Positions 17,043 to 28,846 are shown, counted from the stretch's first letter. The stretch: 28,846 nt of DNA from Bordetella parapertussis (GCA_943331855.1 CALQNE010000016.1:1-28846), one strand, 5' to 3'. Program-made: numbers and translations. Notes: generated by a model from the letters alone, not told the origin.

Positions 17043-18995
17043 TTACATCCGCCATGCCACGTTGACGAACACATTCGATCCCAGATTGCTGTAGCCCTGA
17101 ATGAGGGTGTATTGCTTACCGAAGACATTGTTCCAGCGTACCTGCAGATCTGCGCTCGACGAAAGGGGATAGCTGCCCATCAAGTTTAATAGGCTATAGC
17201 CCCCCAGCGTTCCGCCCGACATGGTGTCTTTGCGTTCGCTTGAGGCATACCACTCTGCAGTCAGTCTGGCGTTTGCAATCGTTTGATCAAGCGCAAGTTT
17301 GGCGACCTGTTGGGCACGCTGAGGTAGCAAAGCGCCCGTTTCGACGTTGCGTGGATCAAGCCAGTTCAGGCTGCCACGCACCTGCGTGCTGGCGTTGAGT
17401 CGATGCGAGCCAAATAGGCTCACGCCCTGAATCAGCGCCTGACCGACGTTGATCGGCGCGTAAGGCGAGTAGATGTCGCCCGGCAGCACCGGTTGATTCA
17501 CAATCAGGTTGGTAATTTCGTTGCGATACGCCACCAGACTTAACTGGGTTTGTTCGGTCGAGTATTTCAGGCCTAGCTCAATATTGCGTGATTTCTCTGG
17601 TTTCAGTAACGGGTTGCCCGCGTAGAAAGGCGTGACGGGCCAGTACAACTCATTAAAATTAGGCGCCCGAAAACCTGTATTGGCCCCGACCGTGGCGCGC
17701 CATTGCGGGGCGAGCCAGAGTCCGTAAACGAGACTGCCCGTGACAAAGTTGCCGTACTGCGAGTTATTGTCGTTGCGCACACTTGCCTGCACTGACTGCG
17801 TACCCCAAGTGCCCCGATAAATTCCAAACAACGAATTGGTAGAGCGCGCAGTTTGTTGATAATTGACGAATGACGCTTGAGGATAGTCGCCATTTGAGAG
17901 GGTTCCATCGACACTTTGTTCCAAACGCTCATAGCCCAGCGAAACGGTCTGAGTCGTTGAGAGTTTTAAGTCGTTTTGCCATAAATATTGATTTTGACGG
18001 GTATCGAAATGTTGTTTGCCGTCTGCGGGATTCGAAGGCACGAGATCAGAGCCTGCATTGTTCGTCTGATAGCGCTCCGTCGTAAATCCTGCACGCAAGG
18101 TGCTGGTCCACAACGCAGACATCACGTTTTTGCTCGTCAGCATATTGGTACTAAGCGTTTGAATACCCCGATCGTTGAAGTAAGGTGCGCCCGCGTCATA
18201 GCCGCTGTTGACGCTTGATTGGTAGCTTTGCACCGTGAAGGTTTGACCGGGTTTCCAGGTATAGCCAAGCATGCCACCAACGTTGCTTCGGTAATAAGAG
18301 TCTTTGTCGGGGTTGTAGTAATAGTTTGTCGCTTTGGTGGCGTTGGTGCCGCCACTTTGCCCGTAGCCACCAAACAAACTGTAGACCCAGCCATCCGAGG
18401 CGCCTGAAAACCCCGCGTCATACTGCGTCGACGCATAGCTACCAATCCCTGCATTGGCATACGCTGAAAAAGGGCGATCTTGTTCGCCCCGTGTGATGAT
18501 GTTCACCACACCGCCGATGGCGTCGGCACCATACAAACTGCTGCTGGTACCGCGCACGATTTCGACGCGTTCGATGCTGTTAAGTGGGATCGCGCCTAAA
18601 GGAGCGTTGCCGTTGGTGGCGCTGTTGACACGCAGGCCGTCGATCAGAATCAGCGATTGATTGCTATTGGTGCCGCGGATGTTGACACTGCTGGCGCCCT
18701 GGGGGCCACCATAGTTCAGACCTTCGACACCGTGCTCACGCATGAGTGCGTCGGTGAGCGTGCCGTTAGGCAGCAGGTCGAGTTCGTCGCGCCCGATGAC
18801 ACTGTTGTCGCCCAGGGTATCGGCTAAGGGCTCTGCAGAGCGCCCAGGCGTGACAACGACGGTCGCAAGCTGGGGCGTCAACGTCGGTGATGGCGCTGTT
18901 GAGCTTGTTGGGGGTGTAGAGAGTTGAGCGAGCGCGCCAAAAGAGCATAGGCAAGCGCCGAGCGCGACGTAGCGCCGAATAGAAAAAGGGTGCAT
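17043..18995 (-). CDS. btuB: TonB-dependent vitamin B12 receptor
   Basis: This outer-membrane receptor imports cobalamin with energy from TonB. The 650-residue protein has a signal peptide (MHPFSIRRYVALGACLCSFGALA, cleavage probably after residue 23), a Pro/Thr/Ser linker and a TonB-box-like LATVVVTPGR near 44-52. A plug domain follows (GTLTDALMREHGVEGLNYGG, SVNIRGTNSNQSLILIDGLRVN, IERVEIVRGTSSSLYGADAIGGVVNIITRG). The long beta-barrel ends in NVFVNVAWRM, a slightly unusual end because most such barrels finish on Phe or Trp. Assignment to B12 rather than another siderophore or metal complex rests mainly on the cobalamin riboswitch in its leader. Confidence 0.92.
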   Translation of the reverse strand: MHPFSIRRYVALGACLCSFGALAQLSTPPTSSTAPSPTLTPQLATVVVTPGRSAEPLADTLGDNSVIGRDELDLLPNGTLTDALMREHGVEGLNYGGPQGASSVNIRGTNSNQSLILIDGLRVNSATNGNAPLGAIPLNSIERVEIVRGTSSSLYGADAIGGVVNIITRGEQDRPFSAYANAGIGSYASTQYDAGFSGASDGWVYSLFGGYGQSGGTNATKATNYYYNPDKDSYYRSNVGGMLGYTWKPGQTFTVQSYQSSVNSGYDAGAPYFNDRGIQTLSTNMLTSKNVMSALWTSTLRAGFTTERYQTNNAGSDLVPSNPADGKQHFDTRQNQYLWQNDLKLSTTQTVSLGYERLEQSVDGTLSNGDYPQASFVNYQQTARSTNSLFGIYRGTWGTQSVQASVRNDNNSQYGNFVTGSLVYGLWLAPQWRATVGANTGFRAPNFNELYWPVTPFYAGNPLLKPEKSRNIELGLKYSTEQTQLSLVAYRNEITNLIVNQPVLPGDIYSPYAPINVGQALIQGVSLFGSHRLNASTQVRGSLNWLDPRNVETGALLPQRAQQVAKLALDQTIANARLTAEWYASSERKDTMSGGTLGGYSLLNLMGSYPLSSSADLQVRWNNVFGKQYTLIQGYSNLGSNVFVNVAWRM

Positions 18996-19042
18996 CAGTA
19001 CAGCCTCGTAATGACCGGCGTCCCCGCAGGTCTTGAACGTTC

Positions 19043-19071
19043 AAAAAAGACTGTTCGCCCTGAGGCGCACA
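19043..19071 (-). terminator. Candidate terminator in the btuB leader (riboswitch expression platform)
   Basis: On the minus strand TGT-G-CGCC (19071-19064) pairs with GGCG-A-ACA (19059-19052) around a 4-nt loop. The stem has seven pairs with one G-A mismatch, and GTC and six T residues follow. It lies between the aptamer and the btuB start, where a transcription-attenuating platform is expected. The stem is modest. Confidence 0.5.
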
Positions 19072-19222
19072 CTCTTTGCTTAAACTGGCCGGTATCGGGC
19101 TGGCACCAAGGTTTTTTTGCTAAAACCCTGGTGTTGACCGTTGCGGGGGCAGCACAGGCACAACCGTCTTTCAACGTGTTTCCCTGTTTCCCGTTTAACT
19201 TTCCCAATGCGATGTGTACACC
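19064..19222 (-). ncRNA. Cobalamin (B12) riboswitch upstream of btuB
   Basis: The non-coding stretch between btuB and metH (18996-19307, 312 bases) holds this element on the minus strand. Recognisable parts in order are GTTAAACGGGAAACA (near 19200-19186), the nearly invariant GCTGCCCCCGCAACGG (19153-19138), a hairpin with loop AAAAAAA, and the B12 box GCCAGCCCGATACCGGCC (19104-19087). GGTGTACAC (19222-19214) can pair over 9 bp, with two G-U pairs, with GTGTGCGCC (19072-19064), which I take as the closing stem and the limits. It should lower btuB expression when B12 is plentiful. The rest of the stretch should hold the two divergent promoters, but I see no convincing -35/-10 pair. Confidence 0.9.
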
Positions 19223-19307
19223 ATGAGTGAACACGCTTTTGCATCGAAAGCACCAATTCTGGTACGAATATTACCTCATGGGCTTTTTGGTAAACTGAGC
19301 GACTATC

Positions 19308-21215
19308 ATGCCTCATCCTAAATTGCCTTTTCCTCTGACTGATTACACCCGCGGCGCTGACTTTGCGCGCGCGCTTGGTATGCGCATCATGATTCTTGAT
19401 GGCGCCATGGGTACGATGATTCAGCAATACAAGCTTTCTGAGGCTGACTTTCGGTCGCAGCGGTTTGCCGCACACGGTAAAGATGTCAAAGGCAATAACG
19501 AGTTGCTTTCACTAACGCGACCTGAGGTCATTCTTGAGATTCACGAGCAGTACCTCGCTGCGGGCAGTGATGTCATCGAGACCAACACCTTTGGCGCCAC
19601 GACGATTGCGCAAGGCGACTACGACTTAGCTGAAATCGCGTACGAACTTAATGTTGAGTCTGCCCGGATTGCCCGCGTTGCGTGCGACAAGTACAGCACG
19701 CCCGAGCGGCCAAGATTTGTTGCTGGCGCCCTGGGCCCCCAGCCAAAAACGGCGTCGATTTCGCCAGATGTGAATGATCCGGGTGCGCGCAATGTAACGT
19801 TTGACGAACTGCGTGAGGCTTACACCGAACAGCTCAACGGGCTGCTTGACGGTGGTGTTGATCTGATTTTGATTGAAACGATCTTCGACACGCTTAATGC
19901 CAAGGCAGCCATCTTCGCGGTCGAAGAGGTGTTCGAGGCGCGTGGTGAGCGCTTGCCCGTCATGATCTCGGGCACAGTGACCGATGCCTCAGGCCGTATC
20001 CTATCGGGTCAAACCGTTGAGGCGTTCTGGAATTCTGTGCGCCATGCGCGGCCCATTACCATCGGTTTGAACTGCGCACTCGGTGCCGCACTCATGCGAC
20101 CCTACATCGCTGAGCTCGCCAAAATTTGCGATACCTATGTTTGTGTGTACCCCAATGCCGGTTTGCCGAATCCCATGAGTGATACGGGTTTTGATGAGAC
20201 GCCCGCTGACACCTCGGCGCTGCTTGAAGAGTTCGCGCGTGCAGGTCTGGTGAATATGGCGGGTGGTTGTTGTGGCACAACCCCAGAACATATTCAGGCT
20301 ATTGCGCAAAAAGTCATGGCCTTACCGGTTCGAGTGGTACCCGACATCCCCACTAAAACGCGTTTGTCTGGGCTCGAGGCCTTGAACATTGACGACGACT
20401 CTTTGTTTGTCAACGTTGGCGAGCGCGCAAACGTGACAGGTAGTAAGGCCTTTGCCCGTCTTATACGCGAAGAAAAATACGATGAGGCGGTTGCGGTGGC
20501 CCGCCAGCAGGTTGAAAACGGTGCACAAATTATTGATATCAACATGGACGAAGCCATGCTTGATTCGGTTGCTTGTATGCATCGGTTTTTAAACATGATT
20601 GCCTCTGAGCCTGATATTGCACGCGTACCAGTGATGATCGATAGTTCAAAGTGGTCAGTGATTGAAACCGGCCTGAAGTGCGTGCAAGGCAAGTCAATCG
20701 TGAATTCAATTTCGTTGAAAGAGGGCGAAGAGCCTTTCTTGAAACAGGCACGCCTTTGCCGTTTATATGGCGCCGCAGCGGTGGTGATGGCCTTTGATGA
20801 GAAGGGTCAGGCCGACACGCTCGAGCGTCGTAAAATTATTTGTACGCGCGCCTACAAGTTATTGATTGAAAAAGTGGGTTTTCCGCCCGAAGATATTATT
20901 TTCGATCCAAACGTTTTTGCGATTGCAACAGGTATTGACGAACACAACCACTACGCTGTTGACTTCATTGAATCCACGAAATGGATTCGCGAGAACCTGC
21001 CCTACGCACGCATTTCAGGTGGCGTCTCAAACGTCAGTTTTTCGTTCAGGGGTAATGAGCCTATTCGCGAAGCGATCCACACAGTCTTTTTGTATCACGC
21101 CATTCGTGAAGGCATGACGATGGGCATTGTCAACGCCGGGCAACTCGGTGTTTATGCCAATATCGACCCCACCTTGCGTGACCTGGTTGAGGACGTGGTG
21201 CTAGACCGTGAGTAA
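19308..21215 (+). CDS. metH: Methionine synthase, homocysteine- and folate-binding half (split MetH)
   Basis: This is the N-terminal half of B12-dependent methionine synthase, 635 residues. The homocysteine S-methyltransferase domain (about 15-335) has [26 protein letters not shown] and the three zinc cysteines Cys256 (GLNCALG) and Cys321-Cys322 ([10 protein letters not shown]). The pterin/methyl-tetrahydrofolate domain (about 360-630) has [59 protein letters not shown] and [14 protein letters not shown]. It stops just after [12 protein letters not shown], exactly at the linker that precedes the B12 module in one-piece MetH. The cobalamin and activation domains are encoded by the next gene, overlapping by 8 nt. 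Both halves keep their key residues. Confidence 0.93.
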   Translation: MPHPKLPFPLTDYTRGADFARALGMRIMILDGAMGTMIQQYKLSEADFRSQRFAAHGKDVKGNNELLSLTRPEVILEIHEQYLAAGSDVIETNTFGATTIAQGDYDLAEIAYELNVESARIARVACDKYSTPERPRFVAGALGPQPKTASISPDVNDPGARNVTFDELREAYTEQLNGLLDGGVDLILIETIFDTLNAKAAIFAVEEVFEARGERLPVMISGTVTDASGRILSGQTVEAFWNSVRHARPITIGLNCALGAALMRPYIAELAKICDTYVCVYPNAGLPNPMSDTGFDETPADTSALLEEFARAGLVNMAGGCCGTTPEHIQAIAQKVMALPVRVVPDIPTKTRLSGLEALNIDDDSLFVNVGERANVTGSKAFARLIREEKYDEAVAVARQQVENGAQIIDINMDEAMLDSVACMHRFLNMIASEPDIARVPVMIDSSKWSVIETGLKCVQGKSIVNSISLKEGEEPFLKQARLCRLYGAAAVVMAFDEKGQADTLERRKIICTRAYKLLIEKVGFPPEDIIFDPNVFAIATGIDEHNHYAVDFIESTKWIRENLPYARISGGVSNVSFSFRGNEPIREAIHTVFLYHAIREGMTMGIVNAGQLGVYANIDPTLRDLVEDVVLDRE

Positions 21216-23088
21216 AGCCTCGGCGATCGGTAAAAAAGATTCAAACGACACGCGCACACCGACTGAGCGCCTGGTAGAGTTCGCTGAGAACTTCAAAGGC
21301 AATGGGATCAAGCGCGAAGAAGATCTTGCGTGGCGGCAGCAATCAGTCGATAAGCGTTTGGCGCATGCCATGGTGCACGGCATTACGCAATTTATTGTCG
21401 ATGACACCGAAGAGATCCGGCAACAAATTGCCGATCGCCAGGGTCGCCCCATCGAAGTAATCGAAGGCCCACTCATGGATGGCATGAACATCGTGGGCGA
21501 TTTGTTTGGCGAAGGCAAAATGTTTTTGCCTCAAGTTGTGAAATCTGCCCGAGTCATGAAGCAAGCCGTTGGCCACCTGGTTCCGTTTATTGAAGCAGAA
21601 AAAAAGCTGATTGAGGCTGCTGGTGGCGATGTACGTGCGAAAGGAAAAATCGTTATCGCGACGGTCAAAGGTGATGTCCACGATATCGGTAAAAATATTG
21701 TGACTGTCGTGCTTCAGTGCAATAACTTTGAAGTCGTCAATATGGGCGTGATGGTGCCTGCTGCTGAAATTCTGGCCCGCGCCAAGGCTGAAAAAGCCGA
21801 TATTGTTGGCTTGTCAGGCTTGATTACGCCTAGTCTCGAAGAGATGGCCTATGTTGCAAGCGAAATGCAGCGCGACGAGTATTTTCGTAGTCGCAAGATT
21901 CCATTAATGATTGGTGGGGCGACGACGAGCCGCGTGCATACTGCCGTCAAGATCGCACCACATTACGAAGGCCCGGTTATTTATGTGCCCGACGCCAGCC
22001 GCTCTGTCGGTGTCGCGCAAAATCTGGTCTCTGAAACAGCCAACACCTATCTTGAAGAGCTCGCAGTCGAGTACGAAGATGTACGTCGTCGTCATGCAGC
22101 GCGTAAAGCGACGCCGTTGATGTCTTTGGTCGATGCGCGTGCCGCAAAGCCGACGATTGACTGGGCCAGTTACACACCACCTCGCCCTAAGTTTATTGGT
22201 CGACGTACCTTTAAAAACTTCGATCTTGCCGAGCTTGCAACGTTTGTCGATTGGACGCCCTTCTTTCAAACCTGGAGCTTGTTTGGACAGTTCCCCGCGA
22301 TTCTGGATGATCATGTCGTGGGTGAACAAGCGCGCGCTGTGTATGCAGATGGTCAGGCGATGCTCAAGCGCATGATCGATGGCCGCTGGGTGACTGCAAA
22401 TGGTGCTGTCGCCTTTTATCCGGCCAATACCGTCAACGACGACGATATTGAAATCTATCAAGACGAAACGCGCCAAAAAATATTGTTCACGTGGCGTGGT
22501 TTGCGTCAGCAGGGTATTAAGCGTGAAGGCGTCGAAAATAAATGTTTGGCCGATTACATTGCGCCCAAAGATTCAGGCGTGGTGGACTACATCGGTTTGT
22601 TTGCAGTGACCGCGGGTTTGGGTATTGAGAAAAAAGAACAAGAATTTGAACGCGCCAATGATGATTATTCAGCCATCATGTTCAAATCGCTAGCCGACCG
22701 TTTAGCCGAAGCCTTTGCCGAGGCGCTTCACGCCCGTGTTCGCAAAGATATCTGGGGCTATGTACCCGGCGAAGTGTTAACGAACGAGCAAATGATTAAA
22801 GAGGCGTATCAGGGGATTCGGCCGGCGCCCGGTTATCCTGCGTGCCCAGAGCACGTGGTGAAACGAGAGATGTTTGAGGTGTTAGACGGCGCTGATATTG
22901 GCATGATGCTGACCGAAAGCTATGCCATGCATCCCGCAGCGAGTGTCTCAGGATTTTATTTTAGTCACCCGCAGTCGCAGTACTTTAGCGTTGGCATCAT
23001 TGGGGATGATCAAGTCGCGGATTACGTCAAGCGCACGGGCCGCACTGAAAAAGAGGTCAAAAGAAGTTTGGCACCCAACCTAGGCTGA
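21208..23088 (+). CDS. metH: Methionine synthase, cobalamin-binding and activation half (split MetH)
   Basis: This 626-residue protein is the C-terminal half of MetH. The helical cap domain ([34 protein letters not shown]) is followed by the B12 Rossmann domain with GDVHDIGKN, where His158 is the lower cobalt ligand, then [13 protein letters not shown] and [13 protein letters not shown]. The AdoMet activation domain has [23 protein letters not shown] and the C-terminal [18 protein letters not shown]. The frame is closed upstream by a TAG at 21202-21204, so the GTG at 21208 is the first available start. GAGGA lies 14 bases before it, a long spacing, so translation probably depends on termination of the upstream half. 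About 14 residues after the start have no match in the E. coli linker. Confidence 0.92.
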   Translation: MSKASAIGKKDSNDTRTPTERLVEFAENFKGNGIKREEDLAWRQQSVDKRLAHAMVHGITQFIVDDTEEIRQQIADRQGRPIEVIEGPLMDGMNIVGDLFGEGKMFLPQVVKSARVMKQAVGHLVPFIEAEKKLIEAAGGDVRAKGKIVIATVKGDVHDIGKNIVTVVLQCNNFEVVNMGVMVPAAEILARAKAEKADIVGLSGLITPSLEEMAYVASEMQRDEYFRSRKIPLMIGGATTSRVHTAVKIAPHYEGPVIYVPDASRSVGVAQNLVSETANTYLEELAVEYEDVRRRHAARKATPLMSLVDARAAKPTIDWASYTPPRPKFIGRRTFKNFDLAELATFVDWTPFFQTWSLFGQFPAILDDHVVGEQARAVYADGQAMLKRMIDGRWVTANGAVAFYPANTVNDDDIEIYQDETRQKILFTWRGLRQQGIKREGVENKCLADYIAPKDSGVVDYIGLFAVTAGLGIEKKEQEFERANDDYSAIMFKSLADRLAEAFAEALHARVRKDIWGYVPGEVLTNEQMIKEAYQGIRPAPGYPACPEHVVKREMFEVLDGADIGMMLTESYAMHPAASVSGFYFSHPQSQYFSVGIIGDDQVADYVKRTGRTEKEVKRSLAPNLG

Positions 23089-23106
23089 AGGCGGTTGTGC
23101 GAGGTG

Positions 23107-24225
23107 CTACCAGGCAAGTGCTTCAACTAAAAATGCAGTCCCGACTGCGGCACCCAAGATGACCGTGATCCGGTTGCGACCTAACACTGTGGGTTGGCTT
23201 TCAACATACCGGTAAAGCACGGCTCCCGCAGCAATCGAGATCATGACAGCGAACAACATGCCGAGTGCATTGATCAAGACGCCAGTCGGAAAAAAACGTG
23301 ACCAAACCGCGTTGGTCGCGATGCAAAGCCCATAGTGAATGAGAAAAATCGAATACGAGCGCTGGCCAAGCCAGGTCAGAACTCCGGGACGCGGCCAACG
23401 TTCGAGCCAACCACGTTGCCCAGCGATACCGATCAGAATCGCGGTTGCAAGAGCGACCACGATCGGGTTGCGATATTGCAGCCATAACGCGATGGTGCCA
23501 AGCGTGACAGTGATGAGCGGCACGATACTGGTAAAGGATTGGCGTGTTGACCAGTAGGCCAACATGCCTAGGCCGTACGCACCAAAAAAATAGGGTGCAT
23601 AGTCCTCGTACCGATCGTTGCGATTGATCACCCACAGCGAGCTGGCCGCCAACGCAATGATCAGGCACGGAAAGATCCAGCGCCAGTTGGGCGCCAGGCG
23701 CGTACTTAAGGCCGTGAGCAGAACGGTGACTACGAATAATTGAAAATCAATTGCCACGTACCAAACGCCTGCTGATAAAGCCTCGAAGCCGCTGACATCA
23801 TGCACCAACAAGGCATGAGCCAAAAGTTGCGCAACAGTGGGCGGTGCAGAAAGGGAGTCATGCACGAACCACGGTCGCACAAAGGCGGTGATTAAGATTG
23901 CAGCCGCGATCGCAAATATAAACGGGGTGACTAAGCGACGGTAGCGTTTAAAAATTAAAGACAGGGCGGGGCGTGCAGTTTTTGCTCGCGTCAGTTTGAG
24001 CGCATAGCCCTCGGGCGCAAGCTGTGCAGCAATTAAAAATCCAGCCAGAACGAAAAACATTTGTACGGCCAGACGCGCATATAGCTCGAGCGCGCTAATG
24101 AATGCGGGCGCTGCTACGCGTACGACTTCAGACATGGGGCCGTATACCGCCAAGTGGTGCATGACGATGGCAACACAGCCGATGCCCTTCATGGCGTCGA
24201 GCAAAGGCAAGCGAGATTTTGTCAT
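23107..24225 (-). CDS. Acyltransferase family 3 membrane protein
   Basis: The 372-residue protein has about ten membrane helices and the pattern of the OafA/YrhL acyltransferase-3 family: RLPLLDAMKGIGCVAIVMHHLAVYG at the N-terminus with the conserved His pair (His23-His24), VQMFFVLAGFLIA, KRYRRLVTPFIFAI, GVWYVAIDFQLFV and WLGQRSYSIFLIHYG. Members transfer acetyl or other acyl groups to surface sugars such as O-antigen or exopolysaccharide; the target here is unknown. It converges on metH and follows thiC on the same strand, but its ATG lies only 12 bases beyond the thiC terminator hairpin. It has CCCCC instead of a ribosome site. Confidence 0.88.
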   Translation of the reverse strand: MTKSRLPLLDAMKGIGCVAIVMHHLAVYGPMSEVVRVAAPAFISALELYARLAVQMFFVLAGFLIAAQLAPEGYALKLTRAKTARPALSLIFKRYRRLVTPFIFAIAAAILITAFVRPWFVHDSLSAPPTVAQLLAHALLVHDVSGFEALSAGVWYVAIDFQLFVVTVLLTALSTRLAPNWRWIFPCLIIALAASSLWVINRNDRYEDYAPYFFGAYGLGMLAYWSTRQSFTSIVPLITVTLGTIALWLQYRNPIVVALATAILIGIAGQRGWLERWPRPGVLTWLGQRSYSIFLIHYGLCIATNAVWSRFFPTGVLINALGMLFAVMISIAAGAVLYRYVESQPTVLGRNRITVILGAAVGTAFLVEALAW

Positions 24226-24237
24226 GGGGGTATAAAG

Positions 24238-24268
24238 AATAACGCCCTGCTGTAAACAGGGCGTTATT
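24238..24268 (-). terminator. Intrinsic terminator after thiC
   Basis: AATAACGCCCTG (24238-24249) and CAGGGCGTTATT (24257-24268) form a perfect 12-bp stem with a 7-nt loop, 5 bases beyond the thiC stop. Downstream on the minus strand is CTTTAT, and the stem itself ends in TTATT. The same hairpin has a good T-run on the plus strand. Confidence 0.88.
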
Positions 24269-24273
24269 TTTAT

Positions 24274-26325
<2,052 letters not shown>

Positions 26326-26335
26326 AATGAGTTGA

Positions 26336-26364
26336 AGTATAGGATGTCTTTGAGAATTTGACAC
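26336..26364 (-). promoter_or_regulatory. Candidate sigma-70 promoter of thiC
   Basis: On the minus strand GTGTCA (26364-26359, four of six matches to TTGACA) is followed by a 17-base spacer and TATACT (26341-26336, five of six matches to TATAAT). Transcription would begin about at the first base of the TPP riboswitch, which supports the call. Confidence 0.6.
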
Positions 26365-26366
26365 CT

Positions 26367-26389
26367 TCCCCCTGCGCTTGAAAGGGGGA
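26367..26389 (-). terminator. Possible hairpin after proB
   Basis: TCCCCC (26367-26372) and GGGGGA (26384-26389) form a 6-bp stem with an 11-nt loop, 4 bases beyond the proB stop. No U-tract follows on the minus strand, so it is a weak terminator candidate. Confidence 0.3.
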
Positions 26390-26393
26390 TCTG

Positions 26394-27530
26394 TTACAGG
26401 ACAATCAAATTGTCGCGGTGCATCAATTCGCTTTCGGGCATGCTGCCCAGGATGTCGGCGATTTGGGTTGATGCCTGACCCATGATGCGGCGGGTGTCGG
26501 CAGAAGAATAATTGACCAGACCGCGGGCGCATTCTTTGCCGTTGGCGTCGACACAGGCCACTACATCCCCAGGTTCAAATTCGCCCTCGACGGCACGCAC
26601 GCCAACGGGCAGCAGGCTTTTGCCCTCAAGGACCAGGGCTTTGATCGCGCCGGCGTCGAGCACCAGCTTGCCACGCAGACGCAGATGATCCGCCATCCAC
26701 TGTTTGCGGGCTGAAAGCACGGGTAGTTCAGCCTTCAGTTCAGAACCAATGCATTCACCTTGCGCTAGGCGCACTAAGACGTTGGGTTCGCGGCCAGAGG
26801 CGATGACGGTGTGCGCCCCGCTGCGCGCGGCCCGCTTGGCGGCCAGGATTTTTGTGAGCATGCCGCCTTTGCCAAGTCCGCCACCCTCGCCGCCTGCCAT
26901 GGCTTCTAACGCTGGGTCACCCGCCAAACCGTGTGCGACAAATAAGGCGCCAGGGTTTTTGCGCGGATCCGAATCGAATAAGCCACGTTGATCTGTCAGG
27001 ATCACTAAGGCATCGGCCTCGATCAGATTGGTGACCAAGGCGCCCAGGGTGTCGTTATCACCTACTGCAATTTCTTCTGTCGCGACCGTGTCGTTTTCGT
27101 TGACGATCGGAACGACTCCCAAGCGCAGCAACGCAAACAACGTTGAGCGCGCGTTGAGATATCGTTGCCGGTTAGACAGATCTTCGTGCGTCAGTAAAAT
27201 TTGTGCGGTTCGTAGGTTGTGTTTTGCAAAGGCAACCTCGTAGGCCTGTGCCAAGCCCATTTGCCCTACAGCCGCAGCGGCCTGAAGCTCATGCATCAGA
27301 GTTGGGCGTTTGGTCCAGTTCAGCCGTGCCATGCCTTCAGCAATTGCACCACTTGAGACCAACACCACTTGCTTGCCTTGTGTGCGTAGCGCAGCGATCT
27401 GGGCGGCCCAATGCGCAACCGCTTCACGGTCGATACCCTGCCCATCATTGGTAACGAGTGATGAGCCCACCTTGGCGACGAGCCGCGAGGCGTTCGCAAT
27501 CACCGAAGTCGTTTGAGCGGTAGCAGTCAT
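26394..27530 (-). CDS. proB: Glutamate 5-kinase
   Basis: ProB phosphorylates glutamate, the first and feedback-controlled step of proline synthesis. The 378-residue protein has the amino-acid-kinase domain with [17 protein letters not shown] near the N-terminus, [76 protein letters not shown] and [17 protein letters not shown]-terminal PUA domain (about 285-365; [39 protein letters not shown]) follows. It starts 11 bases after obg and is probably co-transcribed with it. proA is not in the window. Confidence 0.96.
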   Translation of the reverse strand: MTATAQTTSVIANASRLVAKVGSSLVTNDGQGIDREAVAHWAAQIAALRTQGKQVVLVSSGAIAEGMARLNWTKRPTLMHELQAAAAVGQMGLAQAYEVAFAKHNLRTAQILLTHEDLSNRQRYLNARSTLFALLRLGVVPIVNENDTVATEEIAVGDNDTLGALVTNLIEADALVILTDQRGLFDSDPRKNPGALFVAHGLAGDPALEAMAGGEGGGLGKGGMLTKILAAKRAARSGAHTVIASGREPNVLVRLAQGECIGSELKAELPVLSARKQWMADHLRLRGKLVLDAGAIKALVLEGKSLLPVGVRAVEGEFEPGDVVACVDANGKECARGLVNYSSADTRRIMGQASTQIADILGSMPESELMHRDNLIVL

Positions 27531-27541
27531 AGCAGACAGTT

Positions 27542-28725
<1,184 letters not shown>

Positions 28726-28741
28726 AGAACTAAAAAGCAGC

Positions 28742-28846
28742 TTACTCAGCCGAAACGATCGAAACCGTTGACTTGTTGAGCTTGCCTTGAACCGAAAATT
28801 TGACGTGACCGTCAATCAGCGCATAAAGAGTGTGGTCTTTACCCAA
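28742..28846 (-). CDS. rpmA: 50S ribosomal protein L27, C-terminal end (cut by window edge)
   Basis: The minus-strand frame entering from the right edge encodes 34 residues and a TAA stop: [17 protein letters not shown] followed by [17 protein letters not shown]. This matches the C-terminus of bL27 (G-x-D-H-T-L-[FY]-A...V-x-F...VSI). The position directly before obg confirms it. The N-terminal part, and rplU expected before it, lie outside the window. Confidence 0.93.
   Translation of the reverse strand: MGKDHTLYALIDGHVKFSVQGKLNKSTVSIVSAE

Noticed and set aside
19223..19307. SAH or second cobalamin riboswitch, or MetR site, before metH on the plus strand
   Set aside because: I could not find the conserved cores of either RNA or a TGAA-N5-TTCA site; a short GTGTACAC palindrome is better explained as part of the btuB riboswitch stem.
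21208..21240. Programmed +1 frameshift joining the two metH halves, or slippage at the A6 run at 21232-21237
   Set aside because: The A-run lies after the TAA of the first half, so slippage there cannot bypass the stop. At the possible shift codons (CGT, GAG) re-pairing in the +1 frame would be poor. Termination and re-initiation at the overlapping GTG is simpler.
21904..22476. 190-codon minus-strand open frame inside the second metH gene
   Set aside because: It is opposite the conserved B12-binding region, with no domain features and no plausible start context.

Overview
The window is a stretch of ordinary bacterial chromosome, about 29 kb long, carrying 21 protein genes, two of them cut by the window edges. 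Several things point to a betaproteobacterium of the order Burkholderiales, probably close to the Alcaligenaceae: the fused FAD/Fe-S oxidoreductase, the ubiE - Tim44-like - ubiJ - ubiB order, a stand-alone heptose-1-phosphate adenylyltransferase, rpmA-obg-proB, and a B12-dependent methionine synthase. This placement is inferred from protein families and gene order and has not been tested by a search. I see no transposase, phage, integron, CRISPR array, tRNA, rRNA or defence gene.

Left region (1-6.8 kb): the 3' part of a large FAD/4Fe-4S oxidoreductase and an ornithine-cyclodeaminase-family gene run rightwards. They meet, stop codon on stop codon, the leftward pxpBCA operon for ATP-dependent 5-oxoprolinase (5-oxoproline to glutamate).

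Phosphate regulation and ubiquinone (6.8-14.6 kb): phoB-phoR runs leftwards from a clear Pho box. Divergent from it are ubiE, a Tim44-like membrane protein, ubiJ, ubiB, a six-ligand di-iron ferritin-like protein and the heptose adenylyltransferase gene hldC. The genes from ubiJ to hldC are tightly packed, with two 4-nt overlaps.

Vitamin and methionine region (14.6-26.4 kb): a PCMT-like methyltransferase, thiD, thiG and the TonB-dependent receptor btuB run leftwards. btuB is preceded by a cobalamin riboswitch. Divergent from it is methionine synthase, encoded as two overlapping genes: homocysteine and folate modules, then B12 and activation modules. A membrane acyltransferase and thiC follow on the minus strand; thiC has a readable promoter, a TPP riboswitch and a hairpin covering its ribosome site. 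B12 uptake, the B12-dependent enzyme and thiamin synthesis therefore lie side by side.

Right end (26.4-28.8 kb): proB, obg and the 3' end of rpmA, all leftward, with a strong terminator between rpmA and obg.

The observations most worth following up are the split metH, a possible unusual switching geometry in the B12 riboswitch, the di-iron protein inside the ubiquinone gene cluster, and three genes that begin only a few bases downstream of an intrinsic terminator on the same strand.
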